In this document: positions 31,968-40,223 of the stretch, one piece after another | Layout: every line of letters begins with the position of its first letter | Position numbering within the stretch: position 1 is the first letter of the stretch | Position numbers and translations under genes: made by a program | The notes under the pieces: model-generated | The model's database searches: none | What the model saw: the letters and a program-made list of their open reading frames with translations, nothing else | Told to the model about the DNA's origin: nothing | Source of the DNA: Longispora sp040681875 | GTDB lineage: Bacteria > Actinomycetota > Actinomycetes > Mycobacteriales > Micromonosporaceae | Assembly: GCF_040681875.1 (NCBI RefSeq) | Contig: NZ_JBFAZP010000009.1 | Span: 186,001 to 250,000, forward strand | Length of the DNA: 64,000 nucleotides | Direction: 5' to 3'

Positions 31968-33116
31968 ATGAACAGATCCTTCGCGGGCGGCCGACTCCGC
32001 CGCCTGCTCCTGGCGGCCCTGGCCGTCACCGCCCTCACCGCACCGGTCGCGGCACAACCCGCCGCCGCCACCACCAGCTCGGCGACGATTCTGACCGATG
32101 AGAGCGACCTGCGCGCGGCGTGCGCCAACAAGCAGGCCGCCACCACCCTGCCGGGCTGGTTCGACCAGCGCACCCGGCACTGCGTGCGGCTCCTGAAGGA
32201 AGCGGCGGTCGTCCGTAGCGACGGCGTCGTGCTCGGCCGCTACCAGGTGACGTTCACGCTGCTGGGGTTCGCCGCCGGCAACGGGAGCCGGGGCGTGGAC
32301 TGGGTGGTCAGTCTGGAGAACATCACCTTCGTCCAGGGCTCGCTCGACGCGGGCAAGCTGCGGCTGACGGTGAACGTCAAGGGCTGCCAGAACGTCACCA
32401 ACATGGTCTGCCCCGCCGCGAACCTGTTGCAGCGGGCCGACCTGGTCACCGGCTGGCGGACCAACCCGAAGATGAGCCGGTTCGCCTTCACCAGCCCGAA
32501 CAACACCGGGGGCGGAGACTACAAGACCGTCAACGCGCAGATGTCCGTCGACGTGCTCCAGGAGTACCTCGACGGGCAGACCGTCCCCGCCCAGAGTCCG
32601 ATGATCCTGTACTCCAACGTCCGCTACGACTCCGCCGCCGCCGCACTCGGCGCCAAGAACCACGGGGCGGTGTTCTCCGACCCGATTCCCACCTTCACGC
32701 TGAGCTTGTCCGACCCGTCGGTCAACGAGTCCGCCACCCACATCCGCGACGCCATCCAGTACCCGGAACGGACCTTCCCGTCCTGGCTCGGCAAGCACCC
32801 GCCGTCCACGCTCACCCGGATGATGAGCCCCACACTGAAGGACAAGAACGGGACGGAGTCCAAGAAGGTGTGCCTGGACGTGTGGGGCACCTACGACGGG
32901 AACATTCAGAACTGCGACGAGTACCCGTTCGCGACCACGTACGAGGGCGCGTACACCGACGTGATCCTCCACCCGGGCAATCCGTGGAACGGCTCCGCCC
33001 GGATCATCGACGCCGGCGACAACCAGCACGTCGGACGTGACCTCCTACAGAACACGTTCTACGCCGGCCAACGCATGCTCGACGGCGACACCTTCCACGT
33101 CGTCATCACCCCCTGA
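31968..33116 (+). CDS. Secreted NucA/NucB-type deoxyribonuclease
   Basis: A 382-residue exported protein. A signal peptide (RRLLLAALAVTALTAPVAAQPAAA) is followed by a region of unknown fold (about 40-280). The C-terminal domain carries the NucA/NucB signature: KVCLDVWGT, then CDEYPFATTYEGA near residues 317-330, and GNPWNGSARIIDAGDNQHVGRDL with LDGDTFHVVI at the end. In Bacillus NucA the Asp-Glu pair of the CDEYPFA motif and nearby His/Arg residues form the metal-dependent DNA-cleaving centre. So this should be an extracellular DNase. It sits between the lectin-domain gene and a gene that resembles the NucA inhibitor Nin. ATG 31968 has a weak GGGAGA site. Confidence 0.85.
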   Translation: MNRSFAGGRLRRLLLAALAVTALTAPVAAQPAAATTSSATILTDESDLRAACANKQAATTLPGWFDQRTRHCVRLLKEAAVVRSDGVVLGRYQVTFTLLGFAAGNGSRGVDWVVSLENITFVQGSLDAGKLRLTVNVKGCQNVTNMVCPAANLLQRADLVTGWRTNPKMSRFAFTSPNNTGGGDYKTVNAQMSVDVLQEYLDGQTVPAQSPMILYSNVRYDSAAAALGAKNHGAVFSDPIPTFTLSLSDPSVNESATHIRDAIQYPERTFPSWLGKHPPSTLTRMMSPTLKDKNGTESKKVCLDVWGTYDGNIQNCDEYPFATTYEGAYTDVILHPGNPWNGSARIIDAGDNQHVGRDLLQNTFYAGQRMLDGDTFHVVITP

Positions 33117-33130
33117 CCGGAGCTCCTAGA

Positions 33131-33162
33131 CTGGTGCCCGGGCCGGGTGGTCCGGGCACCAG
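33131..33162 (+). terminator. Hairpin between nuclease and inhibitor-like gene
   Basis: A perfect 11-bp stem CTGGTGCCCGG / CCGGGCACCAG (33131-33141, 33152-33162) with a 10-nt loop. No T tract. CAGGAGG for the next gene begins 10 nt later. Either an intercistronic attenuator or the nuclease terminator. Confidence 0.6.
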
Positions 33163-33183
33163 CCCGTCCAGCAGGAGGCGAAC

Positions 33184-33690
33184 ATGACAGCGCAGGTCAG
33201 CGGCAGTGCCCTGCTCGCCCCCACCTACCAGGTGTTCACGATCCGCGACCCCGAATACGACGACGACACCGACCCCGCCGCCGCCTCCACCGCCGCACTC
33301 ACCACCATGATCGGCAGCTCCGGCGAGGAGGTCATCATCCGCTGCGCCCAGGACACCGCCCGCATCCGCGTCACCGCCGAAGTCCACACCACGCAACCGG
33401 CCGCGCCGACCGGGCCGTGGACAGGGCTGCCCCACCAGGAACTGCGCTTCGCCAGCGGCCTGCTCGTCGCCGTGGAAACCACCGGCCCGGCCTACCTCGA
33501 ACTCGAACTCCCCGCGGGCCCCGGCCACTACACCCTCGCCGCGCACCACCGCGGCCGGCCCGAAGCGGTCGAGGCGGTCGCGGAATACTTCCGCCAGTTC
33601 CTGGACCACGATCCCGACCGGCAGGTCACCGACATCGCCACGCTCGCCGGCATCGAGCAGTACCTGATCCAGATCTGGCCCACCGGCTGA
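33184..33690 (+). CDS. Nin/ComJ-like nuclease-inhibitor candidate
   Basis: A 168-residue cytosolic protein (no signal peptide) starting at ATG 33184 behind CAGGAGG. The order of features resembles Bacillus subtilis Nin (ComJ), the inhibitor encoded beside NucA. It has an N-terminal SALLAPTYQVFTIRDP (compare YHQFTVFQ in Nin), a central strand EEVIIRCAQDTARIRVTAEV, and a later VAVETTGPAYLELELPAGPGHYTLAAHHRG that matches the SKRLSFDLPKGDYQLTCW part of Nin. A C-terminal helix-rich tail (about 125-168) is extra. I compared these by eye from memory, so the homology is tentative. The position right after a NucA/NucB-type nuclease gene strongly supports an immunity or inhibitor role. Confidence 0.6.
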   Translation: MTAQVSGSALLAPTYQVFTIRDPEYDDDTDPAAASTAALTTMIGSSGEEVIIRCAQDTARIRVTAEVHTTQPAAPTGPWTGLPHQELRFASGLLVAVETTGPAYLELELPAGPGHYTLAAHHRGRPEAVEAVAEYFRQFLDHDPDRQVTDIATLAGIEQYLIQIWPTG

Positions 33691-34278
33691 TCAGCTGGCC
33701 CCGGACCGGGGGCTGGCCGGGCGCAGCAGCCGGACCGTCAACCACCCCGCAGACACGGCGAAGGCGAGCACCACCACCGCGACGAGATCGCTGTCCCACG
33801 GCGCCGCGAACCCGACCACCTGGTTCACCGCCTCCGACCGGTCGGCGTTCCCCACCACAGCCCCGGGGTCATAGAACCCGGTCAGCTCCTGGCGCACTCC
33901 GACCCGGCCCGCAGCATCCGCGAGCGACAACCACACCGAGGCCACCGCCGGCACCAGCACCGTCACAGCGGCCAACCGCCACCCCACCCACCAGGGACGC
34001 GACCACCCCGCACGGTCCAGCGAACGCCAGGCCAGCCAACCCGAACCCGCGATCCCCGCGACCAGGAGCACACCCGCCCACCATCGAGCGCCGCCCACAT
34101 CGGTTCGCAACAGGGACGGTCTGAGCACCACGGCGCCGTACCCGGCGCCAGCCGCGATGTCACCGACCGCGTCCCTCGCCAGCCACCACACCCGCACAGC
34201 CAACCCGGCACCCGCCAGGGCACATAGCCCCGACAGGCAGGTAGCCCACCGCTCCCACTTCGCCACATCATCGACCAT
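33691..34278 (-). CDS. Membrane protein of unknown function
   Basis: A 195-residue protein with four probable membrane segments (CLSGLCALAGAGLAVRVWWL, WAGVLLVAGIAGSGWLAW, LAAVTVLVPAVASVWLSL, LVAVVVLAFAVSAGWLTV) and a polar loop of about 45 residues before the last. No family recognised. The ATG at 34276-34278 gives a sensible N terminus (MVDDVAKWERW) and follows an AT-rich CAATATGGCAT, so a leaderless start is possible; the open frame extends further only as shadow sequence. It is convergent with the inhibitor-like gene, and their stop codons abut. Confidence 0.7.
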   Translation of the reverse strand: MVDDVAKWERWATCLSGLCALAGAGLAVRVWWLARDAVGDIAAGAGYGAVVLRPSLLRTDVGGARWWAGVLLVAGIAGSGWLAWRSLDRAGWSRPWWVGWRLAAVTVLVPAVASVWLSLADAAGRVGVRQELTGFYDPGAVVGNADRSEAVNQVVGFAAPWDSDLVAVVVLAFAVSAGWLTVRLLRPASPRSGAS

Positions 34279-34852
34279 ATGCCATATTGGGCGACCACTC
34301 ACGGGGCCGGCGCGTCCGATCCGATCCGTGCTGAAACTTTCGGGCACCAACGGAGCGCAGTACGGCAGCAAGGGCCGCAGGCCGCGCCCGCCGTAGGCAA
34401 ACCTAGGCAGTGGCCTCCGGGGCGTTCGTGGCCTCTGGGCGAGGCGATACCGCTGATGCTCGGCTCCGATCACGCGACGAACCAGGGTCCGTGACGCAAT
34501 CCACCGCAACGATCGGGCGTACACCGGCTCCGGACGTGCCCGGGGAAGGTGAGGGGTGCCCGCCGCCCGGGTTCTCTTGGCGGAGTGCAGGGCGGCGGGC
34601 TCCAGCAAGACACGGAAGACCAGGCAGCCCGGCCGACCACGTCCGCGACAACTTCGTCGCTACCTCAGTAAACGCTCGCCCCCGATGTGCGCTTACAAAG
34701 ATCGGCATTGTTTACACATCGATGTCGGCCTTCGTCTTTCACCTTTCAGGAGCGGATGGTTTCTCTCTACAGTGCGCACAACGGCCGTGCTCGGTGTTCT
34801 TGGCGGAGTGCAGGGCATTGGCCCCAGCAAGTACACGTGTCGAGGAGAGATC
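34279..34852. repeat. Intergenic region with duplicated 40-bp element
   Basis: A 574-nt spacer without a convincing gene and with lower GC and less codon-like composition than its surroundings. An element of about 40 bp occurs twice in the same orientation, at 34571-34612 and 34796-34836. Both copies share the 17-bp core TTGGCGGAGTGCAGGGC and the later CCAGCAAG. The second copy ends 17 nt before the start of the 51-residue gene, so it may be a promoter or operator block. Confidence 0.65.
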
Positions 34853-35008
34853 ATGGCCCGCAGTTTCCCAGTTCCCCATCGGCTGCCCTGGTACGGCGCA
34901 TGCATCATTGTGCCCATGACGCTCGGGTGGACTCCGCAGCAGATCCTGCTGCTCGTACCGGTCATCATCGTGATCATCGTGTTCACGCCCCCACATGGGC
35001 AGGCGTGA
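34853..35008 (+). CDS. Small single-pass membrane protein
   Basis: A 51-residue protein from ATG 34853 with a very good GAGGAGAG ribosome site. A short polar N terminus is followed by one or two hydrophobic stretches (WYGACIIVPMTLGW and ILLLVPVIIVIIVFTPP). The gene overlaps the first codons of the sigma-factor gene by 14 nt in another frame, so the two should be co-transcribed and possibly coupled. No family recognised. A tiny membrane protein next to a sigma factor could be an anchor or anti-sigma partner; that is speculative. Confidence 0.65.
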   Translation: MARSFPVPHRLPWYGACIIVPMTLGWTPQQILLLVPVIIVIIVFTPPHGQA

Positions 35009-36089
35009 CCCCGAGCCTCGCGAACCTGAAGAGACGAGCGTGGCTGGCGATGTCGCCGCCAGCCACGCTCGCTCCATTCGCCCTGATCCGACTGACGCCG
35101 TCTACGAACAATGGGAACTCGTTGAACGGGCGCAGCAGGGCGACAGCGAGGCTTTCGGACGCATCTACCGTCAGCACGTCGACACAGTCTTTCGGTACGT
35201 CTTCTTCCGGGTCGGTAGCCGGCCCCTGGCCGAGGACCTGACTTCAGAGACCTTCACCAGGGCCCTCACTCGGATTTCCTCCTTCACGTGGCAAGGCCGT
35301 GACCTCAGCTCCTGGCTGATCACGGTCGCCCGAAACCTGGTGGCCGACCATTTCCGGTCCCACCACTACAGGCGTGAGATCTCAGCAGGCAATGTCCTCG
35401 ACGTCGACCAACAGGAGCGTGGCCCGGAAGGCTTCCCCGAAGGGTTGGTCCTAGGCAAGGTCGACAACGCGGCCATGGTGGCAGCCATCCAGAAGCTTCC
35501 CGTGCATGAGCAGACAGCCGTCGTGGTTGTCTACCTGCAGGAGCAATCCCTAAGGCAGGCGGCCCAGATCCTCAATGTGCCGGAAAGGACTGTCGCGGCG
35601 CGACTGCACCGCGCAAAGCGATCCCTCGCCCGCCTCCTGTCCGAAGACCCTACTCACGGAAACCCGTTTCGCGACCTCGCAGAGCGCCCACCAGTGCGGC
35701 TACGAGGACGGCAGCGAGAGATTCACACCTGGGTCCGAGAACAAGGACTCACTGTCACCGCCTATGCCGAACGAGCTGGGATTGAGCCCTCCACCGTCCG
35801 AGTGCACCTGATGCGCGCCGAACGGGCACTCGCCGCCCCCAATACCGCCCCCTCACGGCAGTCAGGCCCGCCCCGGAGGTCTCAACAACGCCGAAAACCA
35901 ACTGACCTCTCCACCGTTGACCTGAGCCTGGCGAGCTTGATGCGACTGCCCATCCGGCAGCGCCAGATCATCCGCCTCATCGCCAACGGGGCGAACCCGA
36001 CGGCTGTCGCCGCTCAACTAGGAATCGCGCCCTCAACCGTCAGAGTTCACCTGCATCGGGCGATGCACACACTCGACTCTCCAACCTGA
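34995..36089 (+). CDS. ECF-type sigma factor with extra C-terminal HTH modules
   Basis: A 364-residue protein (normal ECF factors are near 180-200). Residues about 35-100 form sigma region 2 (AFGRIYRQHVDTVFRYVFFRVG ... DLTSETFTRALTRI, then TWQGRDLSSWLITVARNLVADHFRS). Region 4 follows (VHEQTAVVVVYLQEQSLRQAAQILNV with PERTVAARLHRAKRSL). Two further region-4-like helix-turn-helix modules are appended: RGRQREIHTWV ... GIEPSTVRVHLMRAERAL and PIRQRQIIRLI ... GIAPSTVRVHLHRAMHTL. ATG 34995 has no ribosome site and overlaps the 51-residue gene; GTG 35040 (VAGDVAASHA) is an alternative start. No anti-sigma gene of known type is adjacent. Codon use is slightly less GC-biased than in the core genes. Confidence 0.8.
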   Translation: MGRRDPEPREPEETSVAGDVAASHARSIRPDPTDAVYEQWELVERAQQGDSEAFGRIYRQHVDTVFRYVFFRVGSRPLAEDLTSETFTRALTRISSFTWQGRDLSSWLITVARNLVADHFRSHHYRREISAGNVLDVDQQERGPEGFPEGLVLGKVDNAAMVAAIQKLPVHEQTAVVVVYLQEQSLRQAAQILNVPERTVAARLHRAKRSLARLLSEDPTHGNPFRDLAERPPVRLRGRQREIHTWVREQGLTVTAYAERAGIEPSTVRVHLMRAERALAAPNTAPSRQSGPPRRSQQRRKPTDLSTVDLSLASLMRLPIRQRQIIRLIANGANPTAVAAQLGIAPSTVRVHLHRAMHTLDSPT

Positions 36090-36236
36090 CCGCCACAGAG
36101 CCAGGATTGGAAGTTCCAAGCTGTGCAGCTGTCTCCAGGACTCCGACACGGGCGCCAGCGCTGACAGGCGCGGCGGCAACGGGACGGCGAGCCGTCGGCA
36201 GAGCGTGGCCGGGGTGCGCTCGTGGGAGCATCAGGT

Positions 36237-37493
36237 GTGACAAACGCATACCGCGCAGGGCAATGGCGCACCTGGGACGACGCTGAGGCACACGTGCACT
36301 CCAAAGAGCTGCGCGAGACACACATCGTCGAGTTCAAGGGCGAGGACTACAAGGCAACCGAAGGTGGGCGGAAAGAGCAGGCCAAAGACATCGCCGCGTT
36401 GGCCATCGATGGCGGGGTGCTCGTGATCGGGATCGTCGAGGACAAGTTGACGGGCCTGGCCACCGACCTGGCGGCCGTGCCGGTGGAGGGCGTCGTAGAG
36501 CGGATCGAACAGATCTGCGCCGGGCGGATCAGTCCCGCCTTGGCGGTCACCATCGATGACCACATCCGCGATCCCATGGACCCGACCTGCGGTCTGATCG
36601 TGGTCACGGTGCCAGCCACAGGCGTGCCGCACATGGTGGACCACCGCTACGTCGGCCGGGACAACCGCACCACCCGCTACCTCGCCCACGAGGAAGTCGC
36701 ACGCCTCCTCGCCCGGCGCGACGCCGACGCCGATCTCGCGGGCATGGCATTGGACCGTTTCTACGACAGGATGGGAACCGACGGCCTCGGGCCGGCAAGG
36801 TTGGTCGTCACCGCCACGCCGGTGCCGATCCTTCGGCCCCAGATCCTGCGCGAACAGCTGACCGGGAACTGGGAGCAGCGGTTCACAGAGCTTCTCAACG
36901 CAGCCGCCAACGACATGGAACTAGCCTTGACGGCAGAGCCTCAGCTGGCCGAGCTGACCTACCGGGACTGGTCTTTCTACCACTCCGGCTCCGGGAGTTC
37001 TTCCCGGCGTGTGCCACGCGGGGTGGCCCGGTTCCACTCCGGCGGTGCCAGGGAGTTCAAATATGTGATCGAAGTGTCGGAGGCCGGTGCGGTGCACGTC
37101 GCCGCAGCTGACGTCTACGAACCAGTCAACGACCAACGCGGTCGTGCGCGTCCCGCCATGTTCCTGACGCGCGAGGCACTTACCGTCACGGCCCGGGCGA
37201 TCGCGATCGCCGCGCGGGTCGCCGAAGCCGCCGGTACCCAGGGGTCCTACGGCCTCGGTATCAAGGTCACTGGCATCGAGGGCTGCGTGGCCGAACCCCG
37301 TAACTCGACAGAGTTGACCAGCCGCTTCCTCAACGAGCCTCCCTACCGGGAGGACGACTATCGCGAAGTCACGCTGGTCACGGGAACGGAGTTGTCAGGA
37401 AGACTCAGCCCGCTCGTGGACCACCTACTCGGTCCCCTATTGCGCGCGATGAACTATGGCGACCCACTCCGCCCACCCACTGCTACCTATTAG
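36237..37493 (+). CDS. AlbA_2 (Schlafen-type) domain protein
   Basis: A 418-residue protein with an N-terminal AlbA_2 domain. The diagnostic parts are ETHIVEFKGEDYKATEGG, a helix KEQAKDIAALAIDGG, then VLVIGIVEDKLTGLATDL, and later LIVVTVPATGVPHMVDHRYVGRDNRTTRYL. Such domains bind nucleic acid or act as nucleases and are frequent in mobile and defence loci. The C-terminal 230 residues (about 185-418) are not recognisable and may sense or bind a partner. I choose GTG 36237 because GGGAG (36224-36228) lies 8 nt before it; GTG 36222 is also open. It follows the sigma-factor gene by 147 nt on the same strand and is followed by a tRNA on the other. Confidence 0.75.
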   Translation: MTNAYRAGQWRTWDDAEAHVHSKELRETHIVEFKGEDYKATEGGRKEQAKDIAALAIDGGVLVIGIVEDKLTGLATDLAAVPVEGVVERIEQICAGRISPALAVTIDDHIRDPMDPTCGLIVVTVPATGVPHMVDHRYVGRDNRTTRYLAHEEVARLLARRDADADLAGMALDRFYDRMGTDGLGPARLVVTATPVPILRPQILREQLTGNWEQRFTELLNAAANDMELALTAEPQLAELTYRDWSFYHSGSGSSSRRVPRGVARFHSGGAREFKYVIEVSEAGAVHVAAADVYEPVNDQRGRARPAMFLTREALTVTARAIAIAARVAEAAGTQGSYGLGIKVTGIEGCVAEPRNSTELTSRFLNEPPYREDDYREVTLVTGTELSGRLSPLVDHLLGPLLRAMNYGDPLRPPTATY

Positions 37494-37727
37494 GAAGCCA
37501 AGGCATCGCGGTAGGGATTCGGCGCCAGCCCACGTTCTGTGAGCGCGCCAAGTCCGCAGCGTTCACGGAGCCCGGCGGAGTCCTGCCCTCTCCCAAGTGA
37601 GTGATTCCCGCAGGCTCTATTCCGGCCGCTCTACACCCATGACCTCGGTGTAGCACCACGCGCGGCCAGAGCGGACACAACCTGGCCGAACCGCATCGCG
37701 TCCGCAGGTCGAGGAGAGGGTGAAAGG

Positions 37728-37801
<74 letters not shown>

Positions 37802-37906
37802 GGCCCGAACAGACTACCCAAACCATCGCCCCCCACGCCCACCCAGCCCCGCGCCACCACCCCGCGGACGTGATTTCCTCCACAGACACCGTTGCCCCGC
37901 CGTTGC

Positions 37907-37912
37907 TAGTTT
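37907..37912 (+). promoter_or_regulatory. -10 box of a leaderless gene
   Basis: TAGTTT ends 7 nt before the ATG at 37920; no ribosome site. Confidence 0.5.
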
Positions 37913-37919
37913 CGTGCGC

Positions 37920-38534
37920 ATGGGCGGAGCGGCTCCACACGAGATTGCCTCCGCGGAGGCTGTGCACGCGGCCAGGCCGGGGAATCCCCAGGAGGCCTGG
38001 CGGGCGTTGGTTGCCGGGAACGAGCGGTTCCTGGCCGGGCGGTCGGGGCCGGTCGAGGCGGGGCGGGCGCACGCGCGGACCCAGGAGCCGTACGCGTTGG
38101 TGATCGGGTGCCTTGACTCTCGGGTACCCCCCGAACTCGTGTTTGATCAGGGTTTCGGGGCGGTGTGTGTGCTGCGGTCAGGTGGGCATGTGCTCGACTC
38201 GGCGCTGCTGGGGTCGGTGGAGTTCACGGTCGGGCTGGGGGTGCCGCTGATCGTGGTGCTCGGGCATCAGTACTGCGGTGCGGCGCTCGCGGCGACCAAT
38301 GCCGTCCGGGCCGGTGAGCGGGTGGGCGGCGATCTGGGGTACCTGGTCGACCGGATCGCGCCGTCGGTGGGCGAGAGCGGGGACGCCGAGGAGGTGGCCC
38401 GGCGGCACACGCTCGCGACCGTCAAGACGGTCATGGAGATTCCGCTGGTCAGCGAGGCGTGGGCGGCGGGGCGGCTGGAGGTCGTGGCGGCGCGGTACGA
38501 CGTCGAATCCGGGCGGGTCGAGCGGCTGCTCTGA
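37920..38534 (+). CDS. Beta-carbonic anhydrase
   Basis: A 204-residue cytosolic zinc enzyme that interconverts CO2 and bicarbonate, which feeds biotin-dependent carboxylases among others. The zinc ligands are present: Cys and the Asp-Arg dyad in VIGCLDSRVPPEL, then His and Cys in VLGHQYCGAAL. The segment FDQGFGAVCVLRSGGHV matches the usual FD..PGDLFVVRNAGN with changes. Start ATG 37920, apparently leaderless. It stands alone between the tRNA and the MarR operon. Confidence 0.92.
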   Translation: MGGAAPHEIASAEAVHAARPGNPQEAWRALVAGNERFLAGRSGPVEAGRAHARTQEPYALVIGCLDSRVPPELVFDQGFGAVCVLRSGGHVLDSALLGSVEFTVGLGVPLIVVLGHQYCGAALAATNAVRAGERVGGDLGYLVDRIAPSVGESGDAEEVARRHTLATVKTVMEIPLVSEAWAAGRLEVVAARYDVESGRVERLL

Positions 38535-38703
38535 GGGGATCGCACGCCCGCCTCACGTTCCGCTGAGGGGTTCGGCCAGGCGGAGTGGGCGACCAGGGGC
38601 GGATCGGGAGCAGGCGGCAGCCGAACATGGCAGGTCCGCGTTGGCGGGGTGGGGATGTTCGTGGCAATATAGTGATGCACACTCACGATGAAGGGTGCTC
38701 ACG

Positions 38704-39288
38704 ATGTCTCAGCGGCATATCGCGGCCCTCGACCGCGTCCTCGAACTCGTCGTCCTCCTCAACTTCGACATGACCGGGTACCTGCGGAAGGAGGGCCTCA
38801 CCACCTCGCGTACCGCGGTGCTGTGGGAGCTCGACCAGCGCGGGCCGAGTACCCAGCGGGTGCTCGCCGAGGCCAGGGGCGTCTCCGCCCGGACGATCAC
38901 CGGGCTGGTGGACGGCCTGGAGAGCACCGGCTTCGTCACCCGCGAGCCGCACCCCGGCGACCGGCGGGCGACGCTGGTCACGCCCACCGCGCGGGGTACC
39001 GACATTCTCGCGACCATGCGGCGGGAGCAGGGCGAGTTCGCGGCGCTGCTGTTCGGGGACATGCCGGAGGGGCGGTTCGAGGGGCTGGTCGCGGGGCTCG
39101 ACGATCTGCTGGAGCGGCTGAGGGCGGCCGGGTTGACCGTGCACGCGGCGGATGAGGCCGCGGATGCGGGTGCGGCCACATCCGCGGAGCACGTCCCGGG
39201 CCGGGCCTCGGGGCAGGCCTCAGTTCCGGCCGGGGAGCCGGCAGCGGGCGTTGCGCCGGCCGGGGTGGCCGGGGAGGTGCGGTCGTGA
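38704..39288 (+). CDS. MarR-family regulator
   Basis: A 194-residue protein with a winged-helix MarR domain (about 1-145): helix TSRTAVLWELDQRGPSTQRVLAEA, recognition helix SARTITGLVDGLESTGFV, and wing REPHPGDRRATLVTPTARG. The C terminus (about 145-194) is an Ala/Gly-rich tail of unknown use. ATG 38704 has AAGGG at 38691-38695; GTG 38695 would add three residues. A TATAGT box lies at 38668-38673, followed by two copies of CTCACGATG (38682-38690, 38698-38706), the second covering the start codon, which could serve autoregulation. The gene overlaps the next by 4 nt. Confidence 0.88.
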   Translation: MSQRHIAALDRVLELVVLLNFDMTGYLRKEGLTTSRTAVLWELDQRGPSTQRVLAEARGVSARTITGLVDGLESTGFVTREPHPGDRRATLVTPTARGTDILATMRREQGEFAALLFGDMPEGRFEGLVAGLDDLLERLRAAGLTVHAADEAADAGAATSAEHVPGRASGQASVPAGEPAAGVAPAGVAGEVRS

Positions 39289-39911
39289 CGCGCGTCGAGC
39301 AGGCGACCAGGCCCGCCGTCGTCTGGGCCCTGCTCCGGCGCGCCGTGTCCTACGAGCTGAGCATGTGGCGCGCGCTGTACCGGTGGATCCTCCGCCGCCC
39401 GGCCACCACGGAGCCCGGCGCCCGCACGTTCGGGTACGCCTGGCACGTCGGCCCGGTGCTCTGGGTGTTCATCATCGTGTCCGCCGCCGAGATCCCGGCC
39501 GTGCACCTGCTGCTGCCCTGGGAGTCGGTGCGCGGGGTGGCGCTGGTGCTCGGCGTCTACGGGCTGCTGTGGATGTTCGGGCTGCTGGCCAGCATGAAGG
39601 TCAACCTGCACGTCGTCGCGCCCTCGGGGCTGCGGATCCGCTACGGGCCCAGCATCGACGTCGCCGTGCCGTGGTCGGCCGTCGCCTCGGTCGGGCCCCG
39701 GAACCGGAACCTGGACAGGTCGCGCACCCTGCAGACCGAGGGCTCGGCGCTGCACATCGCGGTGTCCAGCCGGACCAGTGTCGACATCGTGTTCCGCGCA
39801 CCGACGGTTCTCGGCCTGCCGGGCGGGGACACGGAGCCGCTCACCGAGCTGCGGGTGTACGCCGACGATCCGGCGGGGTTCGTGGCCGCCGCGCGGGAGC
39901 ACCTGGCCTAG
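39285..39911 (+). CDS. Membrane protein coupled to the MarR regulator
   Basis: A 208-residue protein. The N terminus is basic and helical. Two membrane segments follow (GPVLWVFIIVSAAEIPAVHLLL and GVALVLGVYGLLWMFGLLASM), then a cytosolic beta-rich domain of about 105 residues (LHVVAPSGLRIRYGPSIDVAVPWSAVASV ... VDIVFRAP). The C-terminal part resembles PH-like membrane-associated domains, a weak impression. The GTG start shares 4 nt with the MarR stop (GTGA at 39285-39288), so it is probably the regulated target or partner. No closer family recognised. Confidence 0.7.
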   Translation: MTRVEQATRPAVVWALLRRAVSYELSMWRALYRWILRRPATTEPGARTFGYAWHVGPVLWVFIIVSAAEIPAVHLLLPWESVRGVALVLGVYGLLWMFGLLASMKVNLHVVAPSGLRIRYGPSIDVAVPWSAVASVGPRNRNLDRSRTLQTEGSALHIAVSSRTSVDIVFRAPTVLGLPGGDTEPLTELRVYADDPAGFVAAAREHLA

Positions 39912-40223
39912 CGCCGGCCCGGTTCCGGCCTTGACCCGACGCTCTCGCGCGGAGCCAGGGCCCGGACGTGCCGGGATCGGGCAGCGCCGGGGCCGGCCCG
40001 AGGCCGGGCAACACCAGAACCGGACGAGTGTCAGAGCCGGGCGGAACCGGACGCCAGCCCCGGGCCCCAATAGGACACGCCCCATCGAATCTCCACAGTG
40101 GCCACACCCGCCGACCGCGCAGACCCTGACGCAACACGCACCCTTCTTGCACAATCACTGCAAAATATTGCTCGTTTCGCGGGTTCTATTGACAACATTC
40201 AGCATGACCGTCATCAATGTGTT
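39912..40223. promoter_or_regulatory. Spacer and promoter region before the GH31 gene
   Basis: A 312-nt spacer. The left part is GC-rich with short GCCGG/ACCGGA repetitions and nothing gene-like. The right part is AT-rich, with a near-palindrome TGCAAAATATTGC (40159-40171), which could be a sugar-regulator site, and a -35-like TTGACA at 40189-40194 without a clear -10. Confidence 0.45.
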
